Below, piece by piece: positions 46,522 to 54,622 of a stretch of 64,000 nt of DNA; positions within the stretch are counted from its first letter, which is position 1; every line of letters starts with the position of its first letter. This stretch comes from Pseudarthrobacter sp. MM222 (lineage in GTDB: Bacteria > Actinomycetota > Actinomycetes > Actinomycetales > Micrococcaceae): NCBI RefSeq assembly GCF_947090775.1, contig NZ_OX352321.1, positions 3,720,001-3,784,000 on the forward strand, given 5' to 3'. The notes under the pieces were generated by a model, which worked only from the letters and a program-made list of their open reading frames with translations, did not search any database and was not told the DNA's origin. A program made the position numbers and the translations under genes.

Positions 46522-46536
46522 TTACATAGAATGGAA
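46522..46536. promoter_or_regulatory. Palindromic operator candidate 2, overlapping the iclR-type -10 box
   Basis: ttaCATAGAATGgaa repeats the CATAGAATG core of the first site. Its TAGAAT (46527-46532) lies 6 bases before the ATG of the regulator, as in a leaderless promoter with a weak -35 (ctgtca, 46504-46509). Binding here would give autoregulation. Confidence 0.55.
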
Positions 46537-46538
46537 AA

Positions 46539-47339
46539 ATGACGGTGACTTCCACGCACTCAGCCAGCTCTGCCGAGGATGGCCCAAAGACCGGGAACAT
46601 GCGCTCGTTGTCCAGGGCAATGGAGGTCTTTGCCGAACTGCAGCGCGCGGACCGGCCTCAGCGCCTCAGTGATCTGGCCAGGACGTGTGGCATGAGCCTG
46701 CCGACCACACTCCGGATCTTGCGGGTCCTTCAGGATTTCGGCATGGTCAGCCAGACGGACAAGTCCTACCGGATCGGGCCCGCGGTCCTGCCGGCAGCGC
46801 GGAGCTACTTGGAGAACGATCCCCTCGTCGTTGCCGCGCGCCCCATCCTGCAACAGGTGGCTTCCCAGACGGGACTCACCGCGTCCCTGTACACACGGCT
46901 TGGCTTTGAAAGAATCCTGGTGGCGCGCGTCGACGGCGAATCGCCCCTCCGCTACGACCTGCCTCTGGGAAAGCGCCTTCCCCTCACAGTCGGGGCGGCC
47001 GGGAAAATCCTGCTGGCAACGGTTTCGGAGGCAGAACTCCAGCAGGTAGCGGCGGCAGCGGTTGCGGCCGGGCACGAAGAAGGTACGTTTACGGCCGACG
47101 GGCTGCGCGCGCGCCTGCCCGAGCCGGGAGTCGACTACGCCTATTCAGCAGATGAGCGGGCCACTGGGGTCCTCTCGGTCGCCGTCGCCGTGCCGAACAG
47201 GGTCGGCCGTCCCAGCGAATCCCTTGCCCTGACCAGTCCCGTCGAGACGGCCACCGAGGCCGGCCTGAAAGCCGGAGTTCCCGAACTCCGGCGGGCCGCC
47301 GCCCGGCTCTCGGAACTGCTGGAGGGGTCTGTTTACTAG
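46539..47339 (+). CDS. IclR-family transcriptional regulator
   Basis: This 266-aa regulator has an N-terminal winged HTH (SLSRAMEVFAELQRADRPQR, LSDLARTCGMSLPTTLRILRVLQDFGMV, about residues 23-71) and a C-terminal effector domain (LPLGKRLPLTVGAAGKILLA, about 144-163, and VDYAYSADERATGVLSVAVAV). It is divergent from the tctB-tctA-tctC-rraA-dehydrogenase-permease-cyclase operon and is its obvious local regulator. The effector is probably the transported acid or an intermediate. Confidence 0.93.
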   Translation: MTVTSTHSASSAEDGPKTGNMRSLSRAMEVFAELQRADRPQRLSDLARTCGMSLPTTLRILRVLQDFGMVSQTDKSYRIGPAVLPAARSYLENDPLVVAARPILQQVASQTGLTASLYTRLGFERILVARVDGESPLRYDLPLGKRLPLTVGAAGKILLATVSEAELQQVAAAAVAAGHEEGTFTADGLRARLPEPGVDYAYSADERATGVLSVAVAVPNRVGRPSESLALTSPVETATEAGLKAGVPELRRAAARLSELLEGSVY

Positions 47340-47341
47340 AA

Positions 47342-47379
47342 GGGCCCGCGCCCCGCCGCCTGGCGGTGTTGGTGGGCCC
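47342..47379. terminator. GC-rich hairpin between convergent genes
   Basis: GGGCCC at 47342-47347 pairs with GGGCCC at 47374-47379, and an inner CCGCC/GGCGG pair strengthens the stem. It sits between the convergent IclR and GYD genes and probably terminates both. Confidence 0.5.
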
Positions 47380-47381
47380 CG

Positions 47382-47702
47382 TTACTGGCCGGGCGCCCGG
47401 TAGGAAGGTGCCTTGCCCACCGCGGCGTCGATATCTTCCGGCGTCATGAGCGGTGTGAGGCGCAGATCTACGGCGCCGCTGGAATTGATCATCAGGGAAA
47501 GGGCGACAGCGCTGGGCTGATCGGGGATGTCAAAGACTCCCAGGACGTCCGTCTCGCCGAACGCGTAGTAGATGCATTCCAGTGATCCCCCGACGGACTC
47601 CAAGGCCTTGACGACTGCGTCCCGGCGCTTGGACCCACCCTCCTGCAGGAGGCCCTTCATCCCCTCGCCCACATAGTTCGCCTGGAAAAAATACTTGGTC
47701 AT
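47382..47702 (-). CDS. GYD-domain protein
   Basis: This 106-aa ferredoxin-like dimeric alpha-beta protein starts TKYFFQANYVGEGMKGLLQEGG. ECIYYAFGETDVLGVFDIPD is the GYD family core, and MTPEDIDAAVGKAPSYRAPGQ forms the tail. No biochemical role is established for the family. I chose the ATG at 47702. The frame extending to 47930 adds an unconvincing segment. It is convergent with the IclR gene and lies beside a stretch with gene remnants. Confidence 0.85.
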   Translation of the reverse strand: MTKYFFQANYVGEGMKGLLQEGGSKRRDAVVKALESVGGSLECIYYAFGETDVLGVFDIPDQPSAVALSLMINSSGAVDLRLTPLMTPEDIDAAVGKAPSYRAPGQ

Positions 47703-47939
47703 GGCTGGCTCCTGCTCTGCTCTGGCCCAGAACGCGAACCTATCCGCACGCCCAGTACATCGGATGAGTGAAGGGTTCCGGAGATTTCCCCGAGAGGGGT
47801 TGTGGGCTGAGTGTAGGCCTCTCCCCGGAAACTGACAACGGTCGGCGAAACTGACAATGGTCGGCGGTCCCGGTTTCGGGTCGCCCTCCGGCAGAGTTGG
47901 CGGGGAGTGGCTCATGAGGCGTGCAAACAATCGAGCGTC

Positions 47940-48128
47940 CTAGATGTTCTCCAGTGTCAGCGCCGGCGGCGAGCTTCCGTCTATGTCCAGTACACCGAAT
48001 TCCTTCGCGACCGCGGCTGCGACAAGCACCTGTCCGGTCCGCGCCATCAGGTCCAGATCGTGGAACAGCGCGTTGATCACGCGGCCGATGAACTCGGGGC
48101 TTTCGCTGGTCGAGAGAGTGCCGCGGGG
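47940..48128 (-). pseudogene. C-terminal remnant of a short-chain dehydrogenase/reductase
   Basis: The minus frame from 48128 to the TAG at 47940-47942 reads ESPEFIGRVINALF, MARTGQVLVAAAVAKEFG and VLDIDGSSPP in order, 62 codons in all. This is the usual C-terminus of a family of short-chain dehydrogenases (SPEFxGRxI-type start, RTGQVL core, DIDG end). The in-frame TGA at 48129-48131 precedes it. There is no start codon with a ribosome binding site, and the Rossmann fold and the Tyr-x3-Lys site are missing. It is therefore a decayed fragment, with the rest of the gene deleted on the side of the GGDEF-EAL gene. Confidence 0.7.
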
Positions 48129-48151
48129 TCATCATCCGCGAGTCTCTCGGG

Positions 48152-50192
48152 TCAGGGAGTCCCGTGGATGGCACTCTCGGCGTCCAGGTCGTCTGCCCCG
48201 CTTCGGGACGGGTGCTCATCCAGGACGGGGAGGTGGGTGTTGAGTCCGACCGGCTGCGGCGCCGGCCGGCCCAGCAGATAGCCCTGTCCGGCCAGTACGG
48301 GCTGCCGTGCGGTGCCGCTGTGTCCGGGCTGCAGCAGGGTTGAGAGCATCTGGTGTTCCTCGATGCCTTCGGCGACAACCCACCCCCCGCTCTGCCCGAC
48401 AAAGGTCATGGCCGCAGCCACGGTGGCCGCCGATGAGGGGGTCTTTGCCGAGCCGGGCGATGACCTCCCCGTCGATCTTGATGATGTCGAACCGGACAAG
48501 GGTCAGCGCGCGCAGCCCGGCGTTGCTCCTGCCCATGTCGTCAAGGGCCAGCCGGAAGCCCCGCTCGTGTGCCCGGGTGAGAGTGCGGATCGGTTCGGCG
48601 TGGTCCAGGCCAGCCTGTTCGGTCACCTCCAGAACGACGTCTTCGGGTTCCAGACCGGCGGCGGCCAGCTCGGCGGTGAGAGCGTCGATGTCAAGGTGGG
48701 TCAGAGCGTCCGGATGGATGTTCATGAATAGCAGACCGTCCCACCGCCGGGCCTTCACTGCTGTGAGGACCTCCCGCCGTGCCCGGGCGTCCAGCGCTGC
48801 TGCCAGACCGAGGCGTTCGGCGAGCTCGAAAGCCTCTTGGGGTCCCGAGATTGGGGAATCTGTCGGCAACCGCAGCAGCGCCTCGTGGGCCAGCACGACA
48901 CCGCGGCGCAGGTCCCAGATCGGCTGGAACGCCACCGTGATGGGGCTGTTGTCGGCAACAAGCGCCGTCAGGGCCTCGATCTTCTCGGCACTGACGGTGT
49001 GTCCCGCCGCCATGGACCCGAAGGTGACGCTTTGGCGGCGTCCCCGCCGCTTGGCCTCATAGAGGGCAGCGTCGGCGCGCTCCCAGAGTTCCTGCAGCGC
49101 CGCAGGATCCGCCACGGTGCTCGAAGCGATGCCAGCGCTGAAGGTCACGCCGGTGAACCTGCCGAGCAAGGCGGTCCGGACCCGCTCCAGGGCCTCGGCT
49201 GCCCCGTACTCATCGAGACCGGGCAGTATGACGGCGAACTCATCCCCGCCCAGCCGGAACGCAGTGTCCGAGGCGCGCAGTTCCGCAAAGGAGTCCGCGA
49301 AACCAGTGAGGACGCGGTCGCCGTAACTGTGGCCGAGACGGTCGTTGATCCGCTTGAAGTTGTCCAGATCGAGCAGAGCCAGCGTCACGGGCGTGGCTGC
49401 CCCGCGCGTCAGGGCCGATTCCAAAGCCGGCCGGAAAGGGCGCCGGCTGGCCAGCCCGGTCAGCGCGTCCTCGTCAGCCTCCCGCTGCGCCCGCAGCTGA
49501 CGGAGATGCAGCGTCCGGCCACCCAGCATGTAGGACAGCGGGATGGCACAGAGTACCGCAACGAGCAGTCCCAGCAGGCCACGCTGCCGCTGGTCGGCGA
49601 CCAGCTCCGAGATGATGTCAGGGTGCTGGTCGATGTTCAGGATCAGCGTCGCGCCCGGTGCCGACACCGGAATGAAGAACTCGTATGCATCGACGGATGC
49701 GTCGTGGTCCGCGAGTTCTTCGGTCTCGACAGCCGCCGTGCCGGTGGACGCCACCTCGGCGAGCCGCTCCGGATCGGCCCTGGTCCGGCCGGGTTCCTTC
49801 CCCGCCTCCGCAAACAGTCGACCGTCCGCGGCGAACAAACCCGCATACACAGTGCCGTAACCGTGTTTGATGTGGTCCAGTTCGGCAGCAATCGCCGCAT
49901 CCCGAATCGCCGGGTCAGAATTCGCCGCCAGGGCTTCTTCGAGTTGCTCCGACAGGGCCCCATAGTTCCGCAAGGAGTCCTGGAGCCCGCGATCAACGAT
50001 CTGCTGCTGCGCCACGCCGAACTCCACGAGGCCGGCGAGCAGTACCGCCGAGGACACCGCGAGTACCCACCGGACCAGGAACGGCAAACCCACCGACCGG
50101 AAACTCCGCCTCCTCGCTGCACGTGCCCCGCCCGTGGCCAGCCCACCTGCATCACCCGTATGCGTGCCCGCAAAAATCCGGTGATAATCCAT
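48152..50192 (-). pseudogene. Diguanylate cyclase/phosphodiesterase (GGDEF-EAL) with a frameshift
   Basis: This membrane-anchored c-di-GMP enzyme has TM1 at about 37-58, an extracytoplasmic sensor region, TM2 at about 204-223, GGDEF at 315-319 with an intact inhibitory site RASD at 306-309, and an EAL domain from about residue 400 (HEALLR at 436-441, FMNIHPD, DIIKIDG). After ARLGKDPLIGG near 48430 this frame loses homology. The next frame continues the EAL domain with ATVAAAMTFVGQ, WVVAEGIEEHQ and QGYLLGRPAP to a stop at 48152. Removing one G in the GGCGGCC run restores a 679-aa protein. As read, the phosphodiesterase lacks its last Glu and Gln and should be inactive, while the cyclase domain is whole. 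A sequencing error is possible. I chose the ATG at 50192. Confidence 0.85.
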
Positions 50193-50333
50193 AGCGCCCC
50201 CAATAGCCCCCAGCCAGCCCGCCAGCTCCGGCGACGGATACCCCCAAACATAGCCGCACAGGGCCCGGCCGGGGCTTTCATGCGGAAAACATGCCGAAAC
50301 CTTGCGTCCCTGCGACCCTCGGAAGAGCAAAAA

Positions 50334-50367
50334 TGAGTCCGCACCCTGTGTTGATGGTGCGGACTCA
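50334..50367. terminator. Rho-independent terminator (12-bp stem)
   Basis: TGAGTCCGCACC at 50334-50345 pairs perfectly with GGTGCGGACTCA at 50356-50367 over a 10-nt loop. On the minus strand it is followed by TTTTT, ending the transcript of the secreted-protein gene at 50393. Confidence 0.85.
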
Positions 50368-50392
50368 CTTTTATTGCGTAACGGCCGAGCTG

Positions 50393-50770
50393 CTAGGAAA
50401 CGCGGAAGCTCTGGCCCGGGGTGCAGGAGTGAAGGTAGGGATGGGAGGCCACCCAGGATTTCGATGTCCCGCTGTCATGCCAAATGATCTGGCCGGGGCG
50501 GGCGCAGTACGCAACCCCTCCTGCGACGCCGTGATATTCAGTCACGATAAAGCGGTTTGACCCCCAGGAGTTCCGCAACCCCGCAAACTGACGGTTCGAC
50601 GGGAAGCTCGGCATGCTGTTCTGATACACAGGCGTCGACTGACCGGCAAAGGTGGTGTAGTACACGTACGAGGGGCCGCTACCCCTTCCCACGCTGTAGT
50701 AGGGGTCAGCGACCACAGCCGACGCCGGCGCCGCGGACACTGCAATGACGGTGTCCGCGCCCGTTGGTTG
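50393..50770 (-). pseudogene. Secreted hypothetical protein lacking a complete signal peptide
   Basis: The open minus frame (to the TGA ending at 50771) encodes a mature-looking exported protein of about 100 aa (ADPYYSVGRGSGPSYVYYTTF, with two Cys near the end) preceded by VIAVSAAPASA, the end of a signal peptide with a normal A-x-A cleavage site. The basic and hydrophobic start of the signal is missing. The only starts are a GTG at 50740 without a ribosome binding site, or none. Directly upstream lies the divergent MFS gene. The 5' end was therefore probably lost by a rearrangement. The family is unknown. Confidence 0.55.
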
Positions 50771-50774
50771 TCAG

Positions 50775-50780
50775 TACACT
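50775..50780 (+). promoter_or_regulatory. Possible -10 box for leaderless MFS gene
   Basis: TACACT lies 7 bases before the ATG at 50788, and no Shine-Dalgarno sequence is visible, consistent with a leaderless transcript. Confidence 0.4.
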
Positions 50781-50787
50781 GGGACGC

Positions 50788-52290
50788 ATGACCGAGCAGG
50801 AACCGGCCCCACCCGGAGCCGCTTTGGCTCCCGACGGCGGTGCGGGCCTCCCCGAGGACGTGTCCGTTGCTTTCGCGCCGGTCAAGGACAGCGACGCCCC
50901 GCACCTGGCCGATCCCGGCGCCGTCGACACGTCCTTGCGCAGTCCGGCACAGCGGTCCCGCACCTTCGCCGGAATCCTGGTGAACACCGCCCTCGCCAAC
51001 ATCACCACCAGCTACCTGTGGTTCGCCCTGACGTTCTGGGTGTACCTGGGGACGCGCAACGTGATCGCCACCGGGGTAGTCGGCGGCGCCTACATGCTGT
51101 TGATCGCCCTTTCCAGCATCAGCTTCGGCACTTTCGTGGACCGCTACCGCAAGCTGGCGGTGATGCGCTTCGCCGCCGGCTTCACCCTGGTGATGTTCGT
51201 GCTGTCCGGGGTCATGTTCCTGCTGACACCCGCCGCCTCGCTGCTGGACCTGACACAGCCGTGGTTCTGGGTCTTCACCTTGATCATCCTGATCGGCGCC
51301 GTAGTGGAGAACATGCGCAACATCGCCCTCTCCACCACAGTCACCATCCTCATTGAGCCGGATCGGCGGGCCAACGCCAACGGGCTGGTGGGCATGGTGC
51401 AGGGTCTGATGTTCATCGTCACCTCGGTGCTCTCCGGGCTGTCAGTCGGGCTGCTGGGCATGGGCTGGACGATCGTCGTCGCATTGGTGCTCACGGCACT
51501 GGCATTCGCGCACCTGCTCACGCTGCGCATGCCCGAGGAGGTGCGCGCAGCCGCCACCGACGCGCACGGCGGATTCGACCTGCGCGGCTCCCTAGCCGCC
51601 GTACTGGCCATTTCCGGACTCTTCGCGCTGATCCTGTTCTCTACATTCAACAACTTCATCGGTGGCGTCTACATGGCGCTGATGGATCCCTACGGCCTGG
51701 AGATGTTCCCCGTGGAGCTGTGGGGGACCTACTTCGCACTCGGCGCCACCGGGTTCGTCGTGGGCGGTGCGCTGATTGGCAAGTTCGGACTCGGGTCCAA
51801 CCCGCTGCGCACAATGCTCCTTGCGGTGATCGTGATGGGGGTCCTCGGGGCAGTGTTCACGCTGCGGGAATGGGCCTGGCTGTACATCGCCGGCATCTGG
51901 CTCTACCTGGTCCTAGTGCCTTTCGTGGAGGCCGCCGAGCAGACGGTCATCCAACAGGTGGTGCCGCTGCATCGGCAGGGCCGGGTGTTCGGCTTCGCCA
52001 TGGCGTTCGAGTCCGCGGCAGCGCCGATTACCGCGTTCCTCATCTCGCCTGTTGCCCAGTTCTGGATCATCCCCTACGCGCGGTCCCCCGAGGGCTCCGC
52101 GCAACTGGCGCCGCTGCTGGGCGAGGGGACCTCCCGCGGCATCGCCCTGGTGTTCCTGATCGCGGGGGTCATCATGATCGCGGCCGCACTGCTGGCCTTC
52201 CTGACCCCGGTCTATCGGCGGGTCTCGGCGTCGTACGCGCAGACGGCTGCACAGGAGGCGGGCTCGGCGAACACCGCCTCCTCGTCCTGA
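50788..52290 (+). CDS. MFS transporter (macrolide-efflux MefA-like)
   Basis: This 500-aa major facilitator protein has an unusual acidic, proline-rich 55-residue N-terminal tail before about 12 hydrophobic segments. GGAYMLLIALSSISFGTFVDRYRKLAVM carries the loop 2-3 signature (FGTFVDRYRK), and VVENMRNIALSTTVTILIEPDRRANANG and EAAEQTVIQQVVPLHRQGRVFG are typical of the MFS_3/MefA-type exporters. The substrate is probably a drug-like or toxic compound. I chose the ATG at 50788. The upstream TTG at 50764 is less likely. The gene ends 4 bases before the convergent MmgE/PrpD gene. Confidence 0.88.
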   Translation: MTEQEPAPPGAALAPDGGAGLPEDVSVAFAPVKDSDAPHLADPGAVDTSLRSPAQRSRTFAGILVNTALANITTSYLWFALTFWVYLGTRNVIATGVVGGAYMLLIALSSISFGTFVDRYRKLAVMRFAAGFTLVMFVLSGVMFLLTPAASLLDLTQPWFWVFTLIILIGAVVENMRNIALSTTVTILIEPDRRANANGLVGMVQGLMFIVTSVLSGLSVGLLGMGWTIVVALVLTALAFAHLLTLRMPEEVRAAATDAHGGFDLRGSLAAVLAISGLFALILFSTFNNFIGGVYMALMDPYGLEMFPVELWGTYFALGATGFVVGGALIGKFGLGSNPLRTMLLAVIVMGVLGAVFTLREWAWLYIAGIWLYLVLVPFVEAAEQTVIQQVVPLHRQGRVFGFAMAFESAAAPITAFLISPVAQFWIIPYARSPEGSAQLAPLLGEGTSRGIALVFLIAGVIMIAAALLAFLTPVYRRVSASYAQTAAQEAGSANTASSS

Positions 52291-52294
52291 CGGC

Positions 52295-53701
52295 TCAACG
52301 TATCGGCAGTGGCTCCTCGCTGGTCAGGACGAGGCTGTGGATTTGCCGGATGTCGGGGCAGGCTTCCAGCGTCATGATCTTGTGAGCAAGGAGTTCGGCC
52401 CTGTCTGTGCCCAGCCGGGTACCTGCGAGTTCGGAGAACTTGGCCAGGGTTTCGCCGTCGGAGAGCCGGTTGGTCACCGCACCCCGCGCCGCCACTGCTT
52501 GGCGGCGGTAAATCTTGCCGTTGGCGAGGATTTCCAGGTGCGGCTCTGCAGAGCCTCCGTGCTGCGAAGCGTCAACCTCTATATGGATGCGCTCCATCAG
52601 CGACAATATGGCCGGTTCCGTCCTGCCCTGGAGCGCGACGTCCTTGAGGCCTACGCCGTTCCGCAGCATGGCCGTGGCCAGGGCAAAAGGCATGCTTAGC
52701 TGTGCGGCCACCAGCGATGAGGTGTCGCGGCCGCCACACATGTCCAGAATGAGGGAGCTCGTGTGGACCGTGATGCGCTCTGTGCTCCCGGGGTCGAGCC
52801 CCTGCTCCTGCTTGAGGTGAAGCACTGCGTCGATGGCCGAATGTGTGCTCCGGCAGGATGCGTAGGGCTTGATGGAAGCGCGCTCCACCAGCCAGGTGTC
52901 ACCCAGTCCTGCAAACAGCGCTGCCTCGTCGGCCACATTTCCGCCATAGAGGGACAGGAAACTGCCCCAGGGTGCGGAAAAGATGTCGCTTGGACCGGTA
53001 AAGCCCGCGCGGGCCAGCACGGCCGAGTTAAGTCCGGCCTCGGCTGCACGGCCGACGTGCAGGCGCTTGGACATCGACCCGTCGCTCATGAAGGCCCAGG
53101 TTCCGCCCGTGAACGATCCGGCCAGGCCGATCGCGGAGGTAAGTTGCTGCTGGTCCAGTTCCAGGATGGTTCCTGCGGCCATCGCCGCAGCAAAAGTTCC
53201 GCAGACGCCGGTGGAGTGCCAGCCGGCGTTGTTGACGCGGTCATACCCGCCGAGGGCGGTCTGCACCCGGCGTCCCAGCTCGTAGCCTGCGATGACCGCG
53301 AGCATGAGGCGTTCGCCGGACACGGGCGCCGTTGCAAGGGCGCAGGCGGCCAGAGCGGCTGGCAGGGCTACCGCACCGGAGTGATCGCAACCGCCTGAAT
53401 CGTCGAGCTCGAAGGCGTGGGCCGCGACGCCGTTGACGAAGGCGGCCTGCAAGGGCGGGACGGATTTCGGCGTCCCCCACAGCGGTGCACCACCGCCCGC
53501 GGGTGCTTCACCATGGGCGGGGCCGAGCGCTGCCCTGCTGACGTCCGCCTCGATTGAGGCTGATCCGGCGATGCCCGCTCCCAGGGTGTCGAGGATGTGG
53601 AGCTTGACGCGGTGTTGGGCGGCCGCGGAGACATCGGTCAGGGTGAGCTTGGCGAAGAAGCTGGCGAACGATTGCGAGGCTGTCGCCTGGATGGTTTCCA
53701 T
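52295..53701 (-). CDS. MmgE/PrpD-family protein
   Basis: This 468-aa protein has the MmgE/PrpD fold: an N-terminal helical domain with FVNGVAAHAFELDDSGGCDHSGAVALPAALA near 100 and IAGYELGRRVQTALGGYD near 148, then an inserted alpha-beta domain. The family includes 2-methylcitrate dehydratase and, as I recall, iminodisuccinate epimerase of Agrobacterium. Both act on succinate-like acids next to a carboxylate. It is the last gene of the lyase/ABC/deacetylase operon, 27 bases after the second deacetylase gene. Function as epimerase or dehydratase is inferred. Confidence 0.88.
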   Translation of the reverse strand: METIQATASQSFASFFAKLTLTDVSAAAQHRVKLHILDTLGAGIAGSASIEADVSRAALGPAHGEAPAGGGAPLWGTPKSVPPLQAAFVNGVAAHAFELDDSGGCDHSGAVALPAALAACALATAPVSGERLMLAVIAGYELGRRVQTALGGYDRVNNAGWHSTGVCGTFAAAMAAGTILELDQQQLTSAIGLAGSFTGGTWAFMSDGSMSKRLHVGRAAEAGLNSAVLARAGFTGPSDIFSAPWGSFLSLYGGNVADEAALFAGLGDTWLVERASIKPYASCRSTHSAIDAVLHLKQEQGLDPGSTERITVHTSSLILDMCGGRDTSSLVAAQLSMPFALATAMLRNGVGLKDVALQGRTEPAILSLMERIHIEVDASQHGGSAEPHLEILANGKIYRRQAVAARGAVTNRLSDGETLAKFSELAGTRLGTDRAELLAHKIMTLEACPDIRQIHSLVLTSEEPLPIR

Positions 53702-53728
53702 AGGTGCCTATCTTGCTTTCGGTGTTTT

Positions 53729-54622
53729 TCAGGACGGGGCGGTCAGCCGGTGGAAAACTTCGGCGGGGTGATCCGGGTGGTTCGGCGTGTTCCGCCTGCT
53801 CCACCATTCCGCCACTTCCCCACCGGTGGCCTGCCAAACGTCCTCTTGGCCAGAGACATGGTCCATGAATGCCCGCAGGAGACCTATGCGGCCAGGCGTG
53901 GCGATGATTTCCGGGTGGACGGTGAGGACGAAACAGAGGCCCTCTTCCCGGTACGCCTCGAACTCCAGGATCCAGTTCCGCAGCACCTCCCGGGTGGAGG
54001 CGATCCGCGGGCTGCCCTTGGGGATGGGGGGATCCAGATTGAAGACGAAGTATGGGTAGTCGTCCAGTTCGTGATGGCGGCTCAGCTCTACGAGCCGGCA
54101 TCCTTGTCCTGCGTGGAAGTGCGGGAGGTCGTCTCCGTGCCATGAGGATGACCAGGTGAACCCGGCGTCCGCCAGGCCGGCGGGCAGTCCACGGGCGTAC
54201 GAACCCCGGCCTGCCCGGAACCCGGTGGGCGTCACGCCCAGCATGGCTTCGAACGCGTCCTGCGATTTCCCGACTGTTTCCAGCTGTTGATCCAGGCTCA
54301 GGACGGACAGGTTTTCCAGGGCCCACCCCATGTTGGCGAGCTCATGGCCCTGCGCGGCAACCGCTTCCATCTGCCTCGGGTACCGGGCAAGGTTGCTGGC
54401 CGGAACGAACCAGCTGGCACGGGTACCCGTGCGGCCCAGTTCGGCGAGCAGCCTGTCCACTCCCCTCGTGCCGCCGTACTGACCCACCGAAAGACTCTTG
54501 GCGCGGTCGCCGGCGTCGGGTGCTTCGGCCAGGATGGCCAGTTCCGCCTCAAATCCGACGGTCAGCACGAAGGCGCATTGCTTTCCGTGGGGCCAGCGGG
54601 GGGCTCCATTGTCGCGGCTCAC
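53729..54622 (-). CDS. Polysaccharide-deacetylase-family pseudoenzyme
   Basis: This 297-aa paralogue of the upstream deacetylase shares WPHGKQ, DRLLAEL, GFRAG, CRLVELSRHHELDDYPYF and HPEIIATPGRIGLL. The metal and catalytic residues are gone. The motif 1 Asp pair of its partner (FDLDG, Asp22 and Asp24) reads GFEAE here, and the partner motif HEVGHHGYKHE reads HELANMGWALE, so the ligand histidines became Asn, Met and Leu. It may be a structural or regulatory subunit of the active paralogue. The start is GTG at 54622, overlapping the partner's stop by 4 bases, which favours a complex of both chains. Confidence 0.85.
   Translation of the reverse strand: MSRDNGAPRWPHGKQCAFVLTVGFEAELAILAEAPDAGDRAKSLSVGQYGGTRGVDRLLAELGRTGTRASWFVPASNLARYPRQMEAVAAQGHELANMGWALENLSVLSLDQQLETVGKSQDAFEAMLGVTPTGFRAGRGSYARGLPAGLADAGFTWSSSWHGDDLPHFHAGQGCRLVELSRHHELDDYPYFVFNLDPPIPKGSPRIASTREVLRNWILEFEAYREEGLCFVLTVHPEIIATPGRIGLLRAFMDHVSGQEDVWQATGGEVAEWWSRRNTPNHPDHPAEVFHRLTAPS

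Noticed and set aside
47740..48402. 220-aa minus-strand open frame
   Set aside because: It is arginine/proline-rich without motifs. Another minus frame in the same DNA carries the SDR remnant and the EAL continuation.
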